Virus record (IMG/VR): IMGVR_UViG_3300028608_000084
Span: 1-23,138 of that record
Origin: a virus
Direction: 5' to 3' (one strand)
Length of the DNA: 23,138 nucleotides
Position 1 is the stretch's first letter. Each line of letters starts with the position of its first letter. Both the position numbers and the translations under genes were made by a program. Positions 12,503 to 20,489 of this stretch are shown piece after piece. The notes under the pieces were generated by a model. It saw only the letters and a program-made list of their open reading frames with translations. It had not been told where the DNA came from and did no database searches.

Positions 12503-13282
12503 ATGGCACTGAACAACGATGCCGTACTGAAGGTTGGCGTAGGCCACTTCTACACGGCGCCGGTGGGGACCGCGCTCCCCACTGACCTCCGCAACCCGGG
12601 CGGCACCTGGACCCACATGGGCCACACGTCCGTCCAGGACATTCTGTCCGCCAGCTCCGAGGGTGGCGAAACCACGACCCTCCGGTCCCTGCAGAACAAG
12701 ACCCTTCGCACCACGACCGCGGCCCGCACTGAAGCCTTCATCATGAATCTGCTCCAGTTCGATGCTCCGAGCTTGAAGCTGTATTACGGGTCAAACGCCA
12801 CGGTTGACGGCTCCAATAACGTCACCGTCCCGGCCAGCCCGGTCCCGACCGAGGTCGCCTGGCTGGTCGTGTTCTACGACGGCCAGACCACCGCCGGCAT
12901 CTACGCCCCCAAGGTCTCGATCATCCGCTCCGACGACCTCTCCGTCTCGGACACCGAGAACCTGGTCCAGCTGCCCGTCAAGGTCACTCCGCTGCAGAAC
13001 GGCGCGAACGACTACGCCTTCCGCTGGCTGACCCCGAAGGTCATCCTCTCCACCGCCACGGCCACCGCCACCCGCACCGCCAACGCTGTCTCCAGCGTCA
13101 CGGTGGTCTCCGGCGGTTCCGGCTACACCACCGTCCCGGCGGTGACCTTCTCCGGCGGCGCCGGCACGGGTGCTGCCGCTACCGCGGTGGTCACCGGCGG
13201 TGTCGTGACCTCCATCAACGTCACCAGTGGTGGCAGCGGCTACACCACGGACCCGACCGTCACGATCGCAGCTCCGGTCTAG
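12503..13282 (+). CDS. Major tail (tube) protein with C-terminal repeat domain
   Basis: This gene encodes 259 residues from ATG 12503, with SD TAGGAG upstream. Residues 1-180 match siphovirus tail-tube proteins in size, place and style ([20 protein letters not shown], then [22 protein letters not shown]). Stacked hexamers form the tail tube. Residues about 184-259 are a separate Gly/Thr/Val-rich domain with two half-repeats ([22 protein letters not shown], then [18 protein letters not shown]), related to the end of the major capsid protein. Surface domains of this sort decorate tails and may bind cells or glycans. Hairpins lie on both sides of the gene, fitting separate control of a highly expressed product. 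Confidence 0.9.
   Translation: MALNNDAVLKVGVGHFYTAPVGTALPTDLRNPGGTWTHMGHTSVQDILSASSEGGETTTLRSLQNKTLRTTTAARTEAFIMNLLQFDAPSLKLYYGSNATVDGSNNVTVPASPVPTEVAWLVVFYDGQTTAGIYAPKVSIIRSDDLSVSDTENLVQLPVKVTPLQNGANDYAFRWLTPKVILSTATATATRTANAVSSVTVVSGGSGYTTVPAVTFSGGAGTGAAATAVVTGGVVTSINVTSGGSGYTTDPTVTIAAPV
13052..13282 (+). repeat. Tail protein C-terminal domain shared with capsid
   Basis: This segment encodes residues 184-259 of the major tail protein. It corresponds to the capsid segment 10433-10669, with common motifs GYTxxPx[10 protein letters not shown] and PTVTIAAP, and a 19-base identical stretch at 13149-13167. It starts with an alternating Thr-Ala run, as does the capsid copy. Confidence 0.85.
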
Positions 13283-13292
13283 CCCCAAGACC

Positions 13293-13325
13293 CCTGTGGG
13301 GCCGGTGCGGACCCGGCCCCACAGG
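13293..13325 (+). terminator. Strong hairpin after the major tail gene
   Basis: CCTGTGGGGCCGG (13293-13305) and CCGGCCCCACAGG (13313-13325) pair perfectly over 13 bp with a 7-base loop. Only CTTTA follows, so this is either a weak terminator or a stabilising 3' hairpin. It would let the tail-tube gene be expressed above the chaperones downstream. Confidence 0.65.
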
Positions 13326-13369
13326 CTTTACCCCCGTCCGCGCACGCATGACTACATAGGAGATCAGCA

Positions 13370-13747
13370 ATGTCCGCACTGAAGCTTGATGACCTGCGCA
13401 AAGGCGCAGCAGAGAAGTACCCCGATTTCGAGATCGAGACCGAGGACGGGAAGGTCCTCGGATTCAAACCGATCTTCCGGCTGGCCAAGGCCCGCCGCAA
13501 GCAGGTGGCCGAAGCGATGGACGTCGACCGGCGCCTCAAGGAACTTGGCGAGGACACCGACGTCGACCAGTCCGAGCTGATGATCAACATCTTCTCCGAT
13601 GCGCTGGCCGCGGCCGAGCGCGACAAGGGAGACCATGCGGCACTGGCCGAATGGGCCGGCAAGGAAGATCTCGGCATCTGGCTCTTCATCTTCCGGGCCT
13701 ACTCGGAGAAGACCGACCTGGGGGAAGCGCCGCCCTCGGAGAGCTGA
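13370..13747 (+). CDS. Tail assembly chaperone, short form (gpG-like)
   Basis: This gene encodes 125 residues from ATG 13370, with TAGGAGAT upstream. It is a helical, charged protein (KARRKQVAEAMDVDRRLKELGED) in the fixed place between tail-tube and tape-measure genes. It corresponds to lambda gpG and is a non-virion factor that keeps the tape measure soluble and recruits tube protein. Near its end, at residue 118 (GGG, 13721-13723), ribosomes can slip back one base to make the longer gpGT-like form. Only 8 codons lie between the slip site and the stop, as in other actinophages. Confidence 0.88.
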   Translation: MSALKLDDLRKGAAEKYPDFEIETEDGKVLGFKPIFRLAKARRKQVAEAMDVDRRLKELGEDTDVDQSELMINIFSDALAAAERDKGDHAALAEWAGKEDLGIWLFIFRAYSEKTDLGEAPPSES

Positions 13748-14181
13748 TCGACGAATACGGCGAAGAGATTTACCTGGATCTCAAAGAGTTCTGGGGATTT
13801 GACCTCGTCAGCTTCATTGCTGGCGAGGTCTTTTCCTCTATCCGGGTGATCCATTCCCTGATCAATAACCTCCCCGAGGGCAGCCGCTTCCGTGCGGCGC
13901 TGGCAGTCGACCACCCCGCCAAATCTGAAGACCAGCCCGAAGCCGACCCGAGGGCCGAAGCCATCATGGACCGGATGTCCTGGACCCTGGACCGGCGCCT
14001 GCAGGCCATGGAAATCAATGCCATCAACCTGAACACCGCAGTGACGGGGCACTGGAAGGACGGCCCGCCCGACTTCCCCACTATTGGCCCCGCCGACTGG
14101 CAAGGCCCGCCGGCCAGGTCAGAGCCGGTCTACAAAGACAACTTCGATCTGTTCAGAAAGATGGGATGGCCAAGTGGCTGA
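13370..14181 (+). CDS. Tail assembly chaperone, frameshifted long form (gpGT-like)
   Basis: A programmed -1 frameshift at about 13720-13726 joins the first 118 residues of the short chaperone to 152 residues read in the overlapping frame, giving about 270 residues. The second frame is open from 13651 but has no good start of its own. After the join it reads GELIDEYGEEIYLDLKEFWG, the conserved start of the T domain in such phages. The gpGT form links the tape measure to tube subunits during assembly and is lost from the virion. The frame ends 8 bases after the tape-measure start, so the two are coupled. Confidence 0.85.
13720..13726 (+). promoter_or_regulatory. Slippery site for -1 frameshift
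   Basis: The sequence CTG GGG GAA contains G GGG GAA. A peptidyl-tRNA on GGG can move back one base onto another GGG with full pairing, after which the reading continues GGA AGC GCC in the second frame. The position, just before the end of the short chaperone, fits the conserved frameshift of tail chaperone genes. No obvious downstream pseudoknot was identified by eye. Confidence 0.75.
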
Positions 14182-17100
14182 CTTCAAACTCGTAGGGTCG
14201 GTGGCAATCAAGGTCCGCCCTGATACCACCGACTTCAGAGAACAAACCCAGAAGGGCGTCAAAAGGGAACTCGCCAACTTCGATGCCGACGTCGAGGTAG
14301 ATGCCACAGTCAAGCTCGACACCGCCAAGGCCAAGTCCGACGCGAAGAAGCTGGAGAAGGATCTCGACGGTGAGTCCGTCACCTGGAAGATCAAGATCGA
14401 CCACGACTCCGTCCGTGCGGCGCAGAAGCGTTTCGAGTCCATGCTGGAGCCCACCCAGAAGATCACCTTCGAGCTGGACGACCAGGGCAGCATCGACAAG
14501 GCCCGGGAAGACCTGGCCAAGATGGCCCGGGAAGCCAAGGTCAAGATCACCTACTTCCAGGACGAGAAGGGCTACCAGTCCGTCCTGGACCGGATCGCGG
14601 CGCTGCGCCGGGAGAAGCTTGAGAAGACCATCACCCCGTCCATGGACGAGGCCGAGTGGGACGCTATCGAGCAGGAGATGCACGAGAAGCTTGCCGAGTT
14701 CGTAACACCCCCGATCAAGCAGACGTTCCACCTTTCCTACAACGAGGACCGAGCCGGCCTGGAGAAGGCCCTTGCCTCGATCAATGCTGAGCTGGCCAAG
14801 CTCGACGCCGTCCACTTCGACATCGAGGTGGACCGGGACAAGCTGCTCCGGGCCCGGGCCGCCGCGGAAGAGGCGCTGGCCAACGCCCCGCTGATCATCC
14901 AGTTCACCCCGGACGAGGACGGCTACCGGGACGTCCTCAACAAGATCAGGGCCATCCAGCGCGAACGCGTTGAGATCCCGATCGACCTGAATCTCTCCGA
15001 CGATGCCCTCCAGGCACAGGTCGAGGAGATCGAAGCGAAGCTCCGCGACCACACCACTGAGATCCCGGCAAAGGTCCGCGTCCGCTACGACCTCAACCGG
15101 GCGGCGCTGGAGTCCTCGATCGCCACGATCGAGGCCGAGCTGGCGAAGATCGGCGCCCTGGAAATGGACGTCGAGCTGAACCGGCAGAAGCTCCAGGCCG
15201 CCGGCAACTACCTCCGCGGACAGCTCACCCTGACCCCCCTCATCGTCAGGTACTCCCAGGACGCGGAGGGCTACAAGAGCGTCCTGGCCAAGATCAAGGC
15301 GATCCAGCGGGAACGCATCGAAGTCCCCATCAACCTGAACCTCCCCGACGAGGAACTGGCCGCCAAGGCCGCGGAGATCCAGGCCAAGCTGGACGCCACC
15401 GAGCCCACCAAAAAGATCAGCCTCAGCTACACCAACGACCGGGCCTCCCTGGAAAAGGTCATCGCCCAGATCAAGGCCGAACAGGAAAAGATCGACTCGA
15501 TCAAGTTCGACGTCGAGCTGAATCCGGCCGCGCTGGCCGCCAAGCGTGCCGAGATGGAGGCCATCCTGGCCGGCACCCCGGTGCAGGTGAAGGTCAACTA
15601 CGACAACACGGACTCCGTCAAGGCCGCCCGTGCCCAGCTCCAGGGAATGCTCAACGAGGTCAACGCCGCGACCATCGAGGTCAAGGTCGACAAAGAGCAC
15701 CTGGAGGCCGAGCTGGCCCAGCTCGACGCCCGAATCAAGGCCGCCGAGGAGAAGAGCAAGCTCAACGTCAAGGCCGGCATCGGCCCGGCGGACATGCTGA
15801 AAACCGCTACCGCGATCGCAGTCCTGACCAAGGACCAGGTGATCAACATCCGGATGCGGCTGGCCAACTCCACCCTCCTGCTGGCCGCCGCCAAGCTCAC
15901 CGGCCTGCGGGCCGCGGCACGCTGGACCGAGGGCTTCGGCCAGGCACTCGGCCGACTCGACCGCAACCTGCCCATCGTGGCAGCCCTCACGGTGGGGATC
16001 TCCACCCTCACCTCCGGGTTCCTGTCACTGACCGCCAACGTCTTCTCCCTCGGCAACGGACTCGGTGAAGTCCTCCGCATGGCCGGCCTGCTCGCTCCGG
16101 CGCTGCTGCTCGGCGTCGGCGCCGTGATGACCGTCTTCACCGGCGTATTCAAGGATTTCGGTGCTGCCGTGAACGGCGACACGAAGGCCATCGAGAAACT
16201 GACCGAGTCGGGCAAGCGGGCCGCCGCGGAAATCCGGGTGGTCTTCCAGGACATCCGCGAAACGGTCTCGGGGAACTTCTGGGACCGGGCCGGCGACAGC
16301 ATGTTGACCTTCACCCGGGTCGCCCTGCCGGCGATGGGTGAAGGGCTCGGGAGGCTCGCCACCTCCCTCGGCGGCATCTTCTCCGGCGTCCTCGACTCCG
16401 TCGTCAAGCTCACCGAGCAGGGCGGCACCAAGGTCTTCTTCGACAACCTGACCCGCGGCTTCGACGTCGCCCAGACGGGCATGGCGTCCTTCATGAGCGG
16501 GTTCCTTACCCTCGGCGTGGTCGGCTCAACCGTTTTCCCCCGACTGGGCCGGGCCTTCGAGGCCTGGGCCGGAAGGTTTGACGGCTGGGTCCAGCGGCTC
16601 GCCGCTGACGGCACGCTCAACCGGTGGATCGACAAGGGCATCCAGGGCATGAAGGACCTCTTCAGTGCCGGCGGATCCATCGTCAAGGTCTGGGGCAACA
16701 TCGGCCAGTCGGCCCAGGCCGCGGGTGCCGTCACCCTGCACTCGTTTTCCCTGATGATGGCACGGCTCGACGATGTCACAGCCGGCGACCGCTTCCAGAA
16801 GAACATGCAGAACATCTTCCGCGGGGCCCGCGAGGCGTCGACCTCCTTCCACGATGCCCTCGGCAATCTCGGCCCGGCAATGGATGTCTTCTCGGTCACG
16901 ATCAAGAACAGCCTCTCTGGCGCGGGCCAGGCGCTCGGGACCTTCATCGCCCTCCTCGGCGATCTCTTCTCCAGCCCCATGCTGGACAAGGGCATGTCGG
17001 CGTTTCTGACCGGGGTCACGAGCATGTTCGAGTCGCTGCGACCTGCAGCCGGCGCGATCGCAACCATCCTGCAGACTTTCGGGCAAATCCTGGGTGCGGT

Positions 17101-19543
17101 AGCCACCGATTCGGGGCCACTTTTCCGGAATCTGTTCATGCAACTCTCAACCGTCCTGACCACGGCCTGGCACGCGCTGGAGCCCTTCCTGCCCGGGCTC
17201 ATCCAGCTCGGCACGACAGTGGTCAACATTTTGGGCCCGGCCCTGGCCGCGGTGGCCGGAACGATCATTCCGGCCTTCGCCTCCGGCGTCCAGCAAATCG
17301 GTGACGGGCTCCTCCCCGTGATCCAGCTCCTCGCGGATTTCGCCATCGGCGCGGCTCTGGTGATCTCCGCCATGCCGCCCGCCCAGCTCCTCGGCATTGC
17401 AACGGCGATGCTCACGCTCGGCGGTGCGCTGAAGCTGGCGGCTCTCGCCGGCCCGCTGGCCGCCGCCGCCATGCAGGCTGTCGGTGTCCAGGCCGGGGTC
17501 GCGGCCCTCCGGGTCCAGCTCATGGTCCCGGTCATCGGTGTCGTTCTCGCCGCCCTGAGCGGCCTGATCGCCTTCGGCATCGGCTCACTTGCAACCGCCC
17601 AGAAGAGCGCAACCCCCTTCGCCAACGAGTACGCGGACGCCCTCAACGCGGATGCCCGGGCGGCCGGTGCCTTCGGTGACGCCGTGGGCAAGGCCACGAG
17701 GGAACTCGCCGCTAAGAAGGTCGTTGATTCCGGAGCCCTGGAGGCCGCGAAGAAGCTCGGCATCGGAACGCAGGAAGTCACGGACGCCATCCTCAAGGGC
17801 GGCCCTGCCCTGGACAGCCTCAACAGGAAGCTTGACGCGGTCAGTGGGACCTATGCCGAAGCCGACAGGCAGGCCCGCGCCGCGTCCCTGGGCAATGACG
17901 AGTTCGGCAGCTCCTTCGCCGGCCCCGAAGGCCCGACCCCACGCCTGAAGGAAATGAACGACGCGGTCAACGTGCTCAGGGGCTCAGTAGATGAGAACCG
18001 TGGCAGCTTCGAGGCAGGCAGCAAGCAGATCCAGGACTACGCCGAGGTGAACAAGGCAGCCGGCATCGAGACCACGGAGCACGCCAAGGCTCAGAAGAGC
18101 CTCATCGAACAGGTCCGCGAGTCGAACAAGCAGCTCGGCGCCGCAGCCGCGGCGTCCACCGTCCTGCAGGACGCCTCCGCCAGCAGCGCCTCCAAGATCG
18201 ACGCGATGCGCAAGACCTTCGAGCTGCTGGTCGGACCTAACGCCAAGCAGCAGGCGGCCGAGTCCCTGGGCGCCTACGCCAGTGGCTTCAGGAATCTCCA
18301 GGATCTGGTCACCCCGCTCGCCGGGGAAATGCAGAAACTCGGCGACTCGGTCTACGGCAGCGACGGATTCCTCAACGTCGCCAGCGGCAACAAGGCCATC
18401 ATGCAGGTCAACCAGGCCCTGGTCGATCAGGTCAATAACACCTGGGCCGGATCCAAGGCAATCTACGACGAGGCGATCAAGGCGGGCGACAACGCCGCGG
18501 TGGCCTACGGGAAGGCCAAGAAATTCGTCGACGATCACAGGGCCGACTACGACGCACTCGCCAAGGCGTCGGGCGTGTCGGCCGATATGGTCGCGGGCCA
18601 GTGGGACGCCGTCTTCGGCCACGAATGGGTCCTCAAGGTCGCCCTCTCGGGCGCCACGGAAGCGGCTGCCATCGCCCAGGCGATGGTCACCACCCTCGGC
18701 GGCACCTTCGACGGCCAGAAGTTCACAGCCCAGCTGGACGCCGACCCCACCCTGGCCATACTGGCCATCAAGGACCCCGTCGCTGCGGCCGAGGCCTTCG
18801 TCAACAAGGAATGGGTGGCGCAGCTCGACGCTCTGCCCGACCAGGCCGAGAGCAAGATCCAGTCTCTGGTCGAGAGCACCGGCGCGAAGTGGAACAGGGG
18901 CGACTTCACGTCCATCCTCAAGGTGGCCGACGGAGTTCCCGGCCTGCAGAAGGCCCTGCAGGACATCCGCAACGGTGTCGGCGTGCCGTTCTACGCCAAC
19001 ATCTTCGCGCAGCTCAACGGTGCGTCGGAGCGGGCGGTCCAGATCGCGCTCAACTCCCTGACCATGACGCGCTCGGTCGCCATCCGCGTGGCCTATGACT
19101 ACACGAATGCGGGCGACCCCACGGCCCGGGCCGGGCAGCGGGTTATCGGCAGCGCCAACGGCAACATCCTGAACGGCCGTGGCATCAAGCAGTTCGCCAA
19201 CGGCGGGATCGAGAACCACGTCGCGCAGATCACCAAGCCCGGCGGCCCGATAAGAGTGTGGGCGGAAGAAGAAACTCGGGGCGAGGCCTACGTACCTTAC
19301 GCCATGTCCAAGCGCCCGCGCTCGGTAAAGATCCTGGCCCAGGTCGCCAAGGACTTCGGCTACACCCTCACCAAGGCCACGAAGTCCTACGCCGACGGCG
19401 GCACCGTCGGCACCGCAGTTCCGACCCGGACGTCCAACACGTCCGTCACCGTCGGCGTACTCAACACCGTAGACCCGGATGCAGCCGTGAAGAAGCTGCG
19501 CGAGCTGCAGCAGGACGCACTCGCCGTGGCCGGCATCAAATAA
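14174..19543 (+). CDS. Tape measure protein
   Basis: This 1789-residue protein sets tail length and is held in the tail tube before DNA release. GTG 14174 is chosen: it overlaps the chaperone stop, GGGATGG lies just upstream, and the protein starts ADFKLVGSVAIKVRPDTTDF as in related actinophages. Residues 130-478 are three tandem 116-117 residue repeats. Hydrophobic blocks lie at about 596-660 and 1049-1139, the usual membrane-interacting parts. The C-terminal section (FANGGIENHVAQI, RVWAEEETRGEAYVPYA) is the common actinophage tape-measure ending. At about 1.5 angstrom per residue the tail would be roughly 270 nm, long for a siphovirus. No lytic domain or zinc peptidase motif was recognised. 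Confidence 0.95.
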   Translation: MADFKLVGSVAIKVRPDTTDFREQTQKGVKRELANFDADVEVDATVKLDTAKAKSDAKKLEKDLDGESVTWKIKIDHDSVRAAQKRFESMLEPTQKITFELDDQGSIDKAREDLAKMAREAKVKITYFQDEKGYQSVLDRIAALRREKLEKTITPSMDEAEWDAIEQEMHEKLAEFVTPPIKQTFHLSYNEDRAGLEKALASINAELAKLDAVHFDIEVDRDKLLRARAAAEEALANAPLIIQFTPDEDGYRDVLNKIRAIQRERVEIPIDLNLSDDALQAQVEEIEAKLRDHTTEIPAKVRVRYDLNRAALESSIATIEAELAKIGALEMDVELNRQKLQAAGNYLRGQLTLTPLIVRYSQDAEGYKSVLAKIKAIQRERIEVPINLNLPDEELAAKAAEIQAKLDATEPTKKISLSYTNDRASLEKVIAQIKAEQEKIDSIKFDVELNPAALAAKRAEMEAILAGTPVQVKVNYDNTDSVKAARAQLQGMLNEVNAATIEVKVDKEHLEAELAQLDARIKAAEEKSKLNVKAGIGPADMLKTATAIAVLTKDQVINIRMRLANSTLLLAAAKLTGLRAAARWTEGFGQALGRLDRNLPIVAALTVGISTLTSGFLSLTANVFSLGNGLGEVLRMAGLLAPALLLGVGAVMTVFTGVFKDFGAAVNGDTKAIEKLTESGKRAAAEIRVVFQDIRETVSGNFWDRAGDSMLTFTRVALPAMGEGLGRLATSLGGIFSGVLDSVVKLTEQGGTKVFFDNLTRGFDVAQTGMASFMSGFLTLGVVGSTVFPRLGRAFEAWAGRFDGWVQRLAADGTLNRWIDKGIQGMKDLFSAGGSIVKVWGNIGQSAQAAGAVTLHSFSLMMARLDDVTAGDRFQKNMQNIFRGAREASTSFHDALGNLGPAMDVFSVTIKNSLSGAGQALGTFIALLGDLFSSPMLDKGMSAFLTGVTSMFESLRPAAGAIATILQTFGQILGAVATDSGPLFRNLFMQLSTVLTTAWHALEPFLPGLIQLGTTVVNILGPALAAVAGTIIPAFASGVQQIGDGLLPVIQLLADFAIGAALVISAMPPAQLLGIATAMLTLGGALKLAALAGPLAAAAMQAVGVQAGVAALRVQLMVPVIGVVLAALSGLIAFGIGSLATAQKSATPFANEYADALNADARAAGAFGDAVGKATRELAAKKVVDSGALEAAKKLGIGTQEVTDAILKGGPALDSLNRKLDAVSGTYAEADRQARAASLGNDEFGSSFAGPEGPTPRLKEMNDAVNVLRGSVDENRGSFEAGSKQIQDYAEVNKAAGIETTEHAKAQKSLIEQVRESNKQLGAAAAASTVLQDASASSASKIDAMRKTFELLVGPNAKQQAAESLGAYASGFRNLQDLVTPLAGEMQKLGDSVYGSDGFLNVASGNKAIMQVNQALVDQVNNTWAGSKAIYDEAIKAGDNAAVAYGKAKKFVDDHRADYDALAKASGVSADMVAGQWDAVFGHEWVLKVALSGATEAAAIAQAMVTTLGGTFDGQKFTAQLDADPTLAILAIKDPVAAAEAFVNKEWVAQLDALPDQAESKIQSLVESTGAKWNRGDFTSILKVADGVPGLQKALQDIRNGVGVPFYANIFAQLNGASERAVQIALNSLTMTRSVAIRVAYDYTNAGDPTARAGQRVIGSANGNILNGRGIKQFANGGIENHVAQITKPGGPIRVWAEEETRGEAYVPYAMSKRPRSVKILAQVAKDFGYTLTKATKSYADGGTVGTAVPTRTSNTSVTVGVLNTVDPDAAVKKLRELQQDALAVAGIK
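14561..15607 (+). repeat. Three tandem 116-117 residue repeats in the tape measure
   Basis: Units begin at 14561, 14912 and 15260 with DEKGYQSVLDRIAALRRE, DEDGYRDVLNKIRAIQRE and DAEGYKSVLAKIKAIQRE. Each continues with a conserved middle such as SYNEDRAGLEKALASINAEL, RYDLNRAALESSIATIEAEL or SYTNDRASLEKVIAQIKAE, then a D-E/V-EL strand. Spacing is 117 and 116 residues. Confidence 0.85.
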
Positions 19544-19555
19544 GGAGCATAGCCC

Positions 19556-20488
19556 ATGGGCGTAGTATTTGGCGGGCTCGTCGCGCCCACCACACCCCCG
19601 GTCCTCTGGACCGGGCTGGACATGAAGTGGGTGGGGTGGGACGGCGTCGAATGGAGCCTGACCGACTCCTCCACGGGCACCGTCATGCTGCCCGGCGTCC
19701 GCGGGCTCAGTATGCCTCCTGTCATCCACCACCGGGCCGCCCACGCATCCTTGCCGGGCGCCCGGTGGCGGGGCCACACCATCGACGTGCGGGAGGTCTT
19801 CTGGCCGCTGCAGATCTATTCGGATCTGGGCAGCCAGGACTGGATCGAGCGGGACCGCGCCTTCTGGCGCACCCTCGACCCGCAGCTGACCGGTCAGTGG
19901 ATCGTGACGCTCCCGGACGGTTCGACCCGCACCCTGAAGCTGCGCTTCGTCGACGACAGCCAGTTCACCATGGAGACCGACAGTGTCTTCGCCGGCTGGT
20001 CCAACTACGGCATCACCCTCGCGGCCGAGCAGCCCTACTGGGAGGGCGCGTCGATCACGCGCCGCTGGGAAGCGGGCGGAACCTCCCCGTTCTTCCCGAT
20101 CTCCGGCGGCCCGGCGTTCACCATCTCCCCCGGCAACACCCTTACCCAGGCGACACTGGACAACCCCGGCGACGTCCCGGCGCATGTGGTGTGGAAGGTC
20201 TACGGGCCCCTCACCAGCGCCACGGTCGGCGTCAACGGGCGCACCATCAACATCCCGTTCTCCGTCGCGGCCGGCGATGTGCTGGTGATCGACACCAGCC
20301 CGGCGGCGCAGACGGCCATGATGGGGCCGGTCAACGGCCCCTGGACCACCGACAAGACGATGAACCTGGGCAGCATCGACTTCGCCCCGCTGCCGGCCGG
20401 GGCCGTGTCGAACCTGTCGCTGAACATCGCTGGCGGCACCGGCTCAATCAGCGCCACCTTCAAGCCGCTCTACTACCGGGCGTGGTGA
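19556..20488 (+). CDS. Distal tail protein (Dit-like) minor tail protein
   Basis: This gene encodes 310 residues from ATG 19556. Its SD AAGGAG overlaps the tape-measure stop codon. First place after the tape measure, and a sequence such as LPGVRGLSMPPVIHHRAAHASLPGARWRGHTIDVREV followed by WPLQIYSD and FWRTLDPQLTG, match Dit-type proteins, which form the hub at the tail tip joining tube and baseplate. The C-terminal part (TLDNPGDVPAHVVWKVYGP) looks like an added beta domain. The stop codon is followed after one base by the next start. Confidence 0.82.
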   Translation: MGVVFGGLVAPTTPPVLWTGLDMKWVGWDGVEWSLTDSSTGTVMLPGVRGLSMPPVIHHRAAHASLPGARWRGHTIDVREVFWPLQIYSDLGSQDWIERDRAFWRTLDPQLTGQWIVTLPDGSTRTLKLRFVDDSQFTMETDSVFAGWSNYGITLAAEQPYWEGASITRRWEAGGTSPFFPISGGPAFTISPGNTLTQATLDNPGDVPAHVVWKVYGPLTSATVGVNGRTINIPFSVAAGDVLVIDTSPAAQTAMMGPVNGPWTTDKTMNLGSIDFAPLPAGAVSNLSLNIAGGTGSISATFKPLYYRAW

Positions 20489-20489
20489 C

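Noticed and set aside
14153-15700. Minus-strand frame of 515 codons with a Leu/Val/Asp/Gly repeat pattern
   Set aside because: Its apparent repeats are the mirror of the tape-measure repeats on the sense strand. There is no start signal.
15598-17823. Very long open frame on the minus strand (741 codons) inside the tape-measure gene
   Set aside because: High GC at third codon positions makes long antisense frames. The sense frame is a clear tape measure, and the antisense product is rich in Ser, Arg, Pro and Ala with no recognisable domain or SD.
17984-20185. Minus-strand frame of 733 codons across the tape-measure and Dit-like genes
   Set aside because: It is a shadow frame spanning two well-supported genes, with Gly/Arg/Val/Asp-biased composition and no domain.
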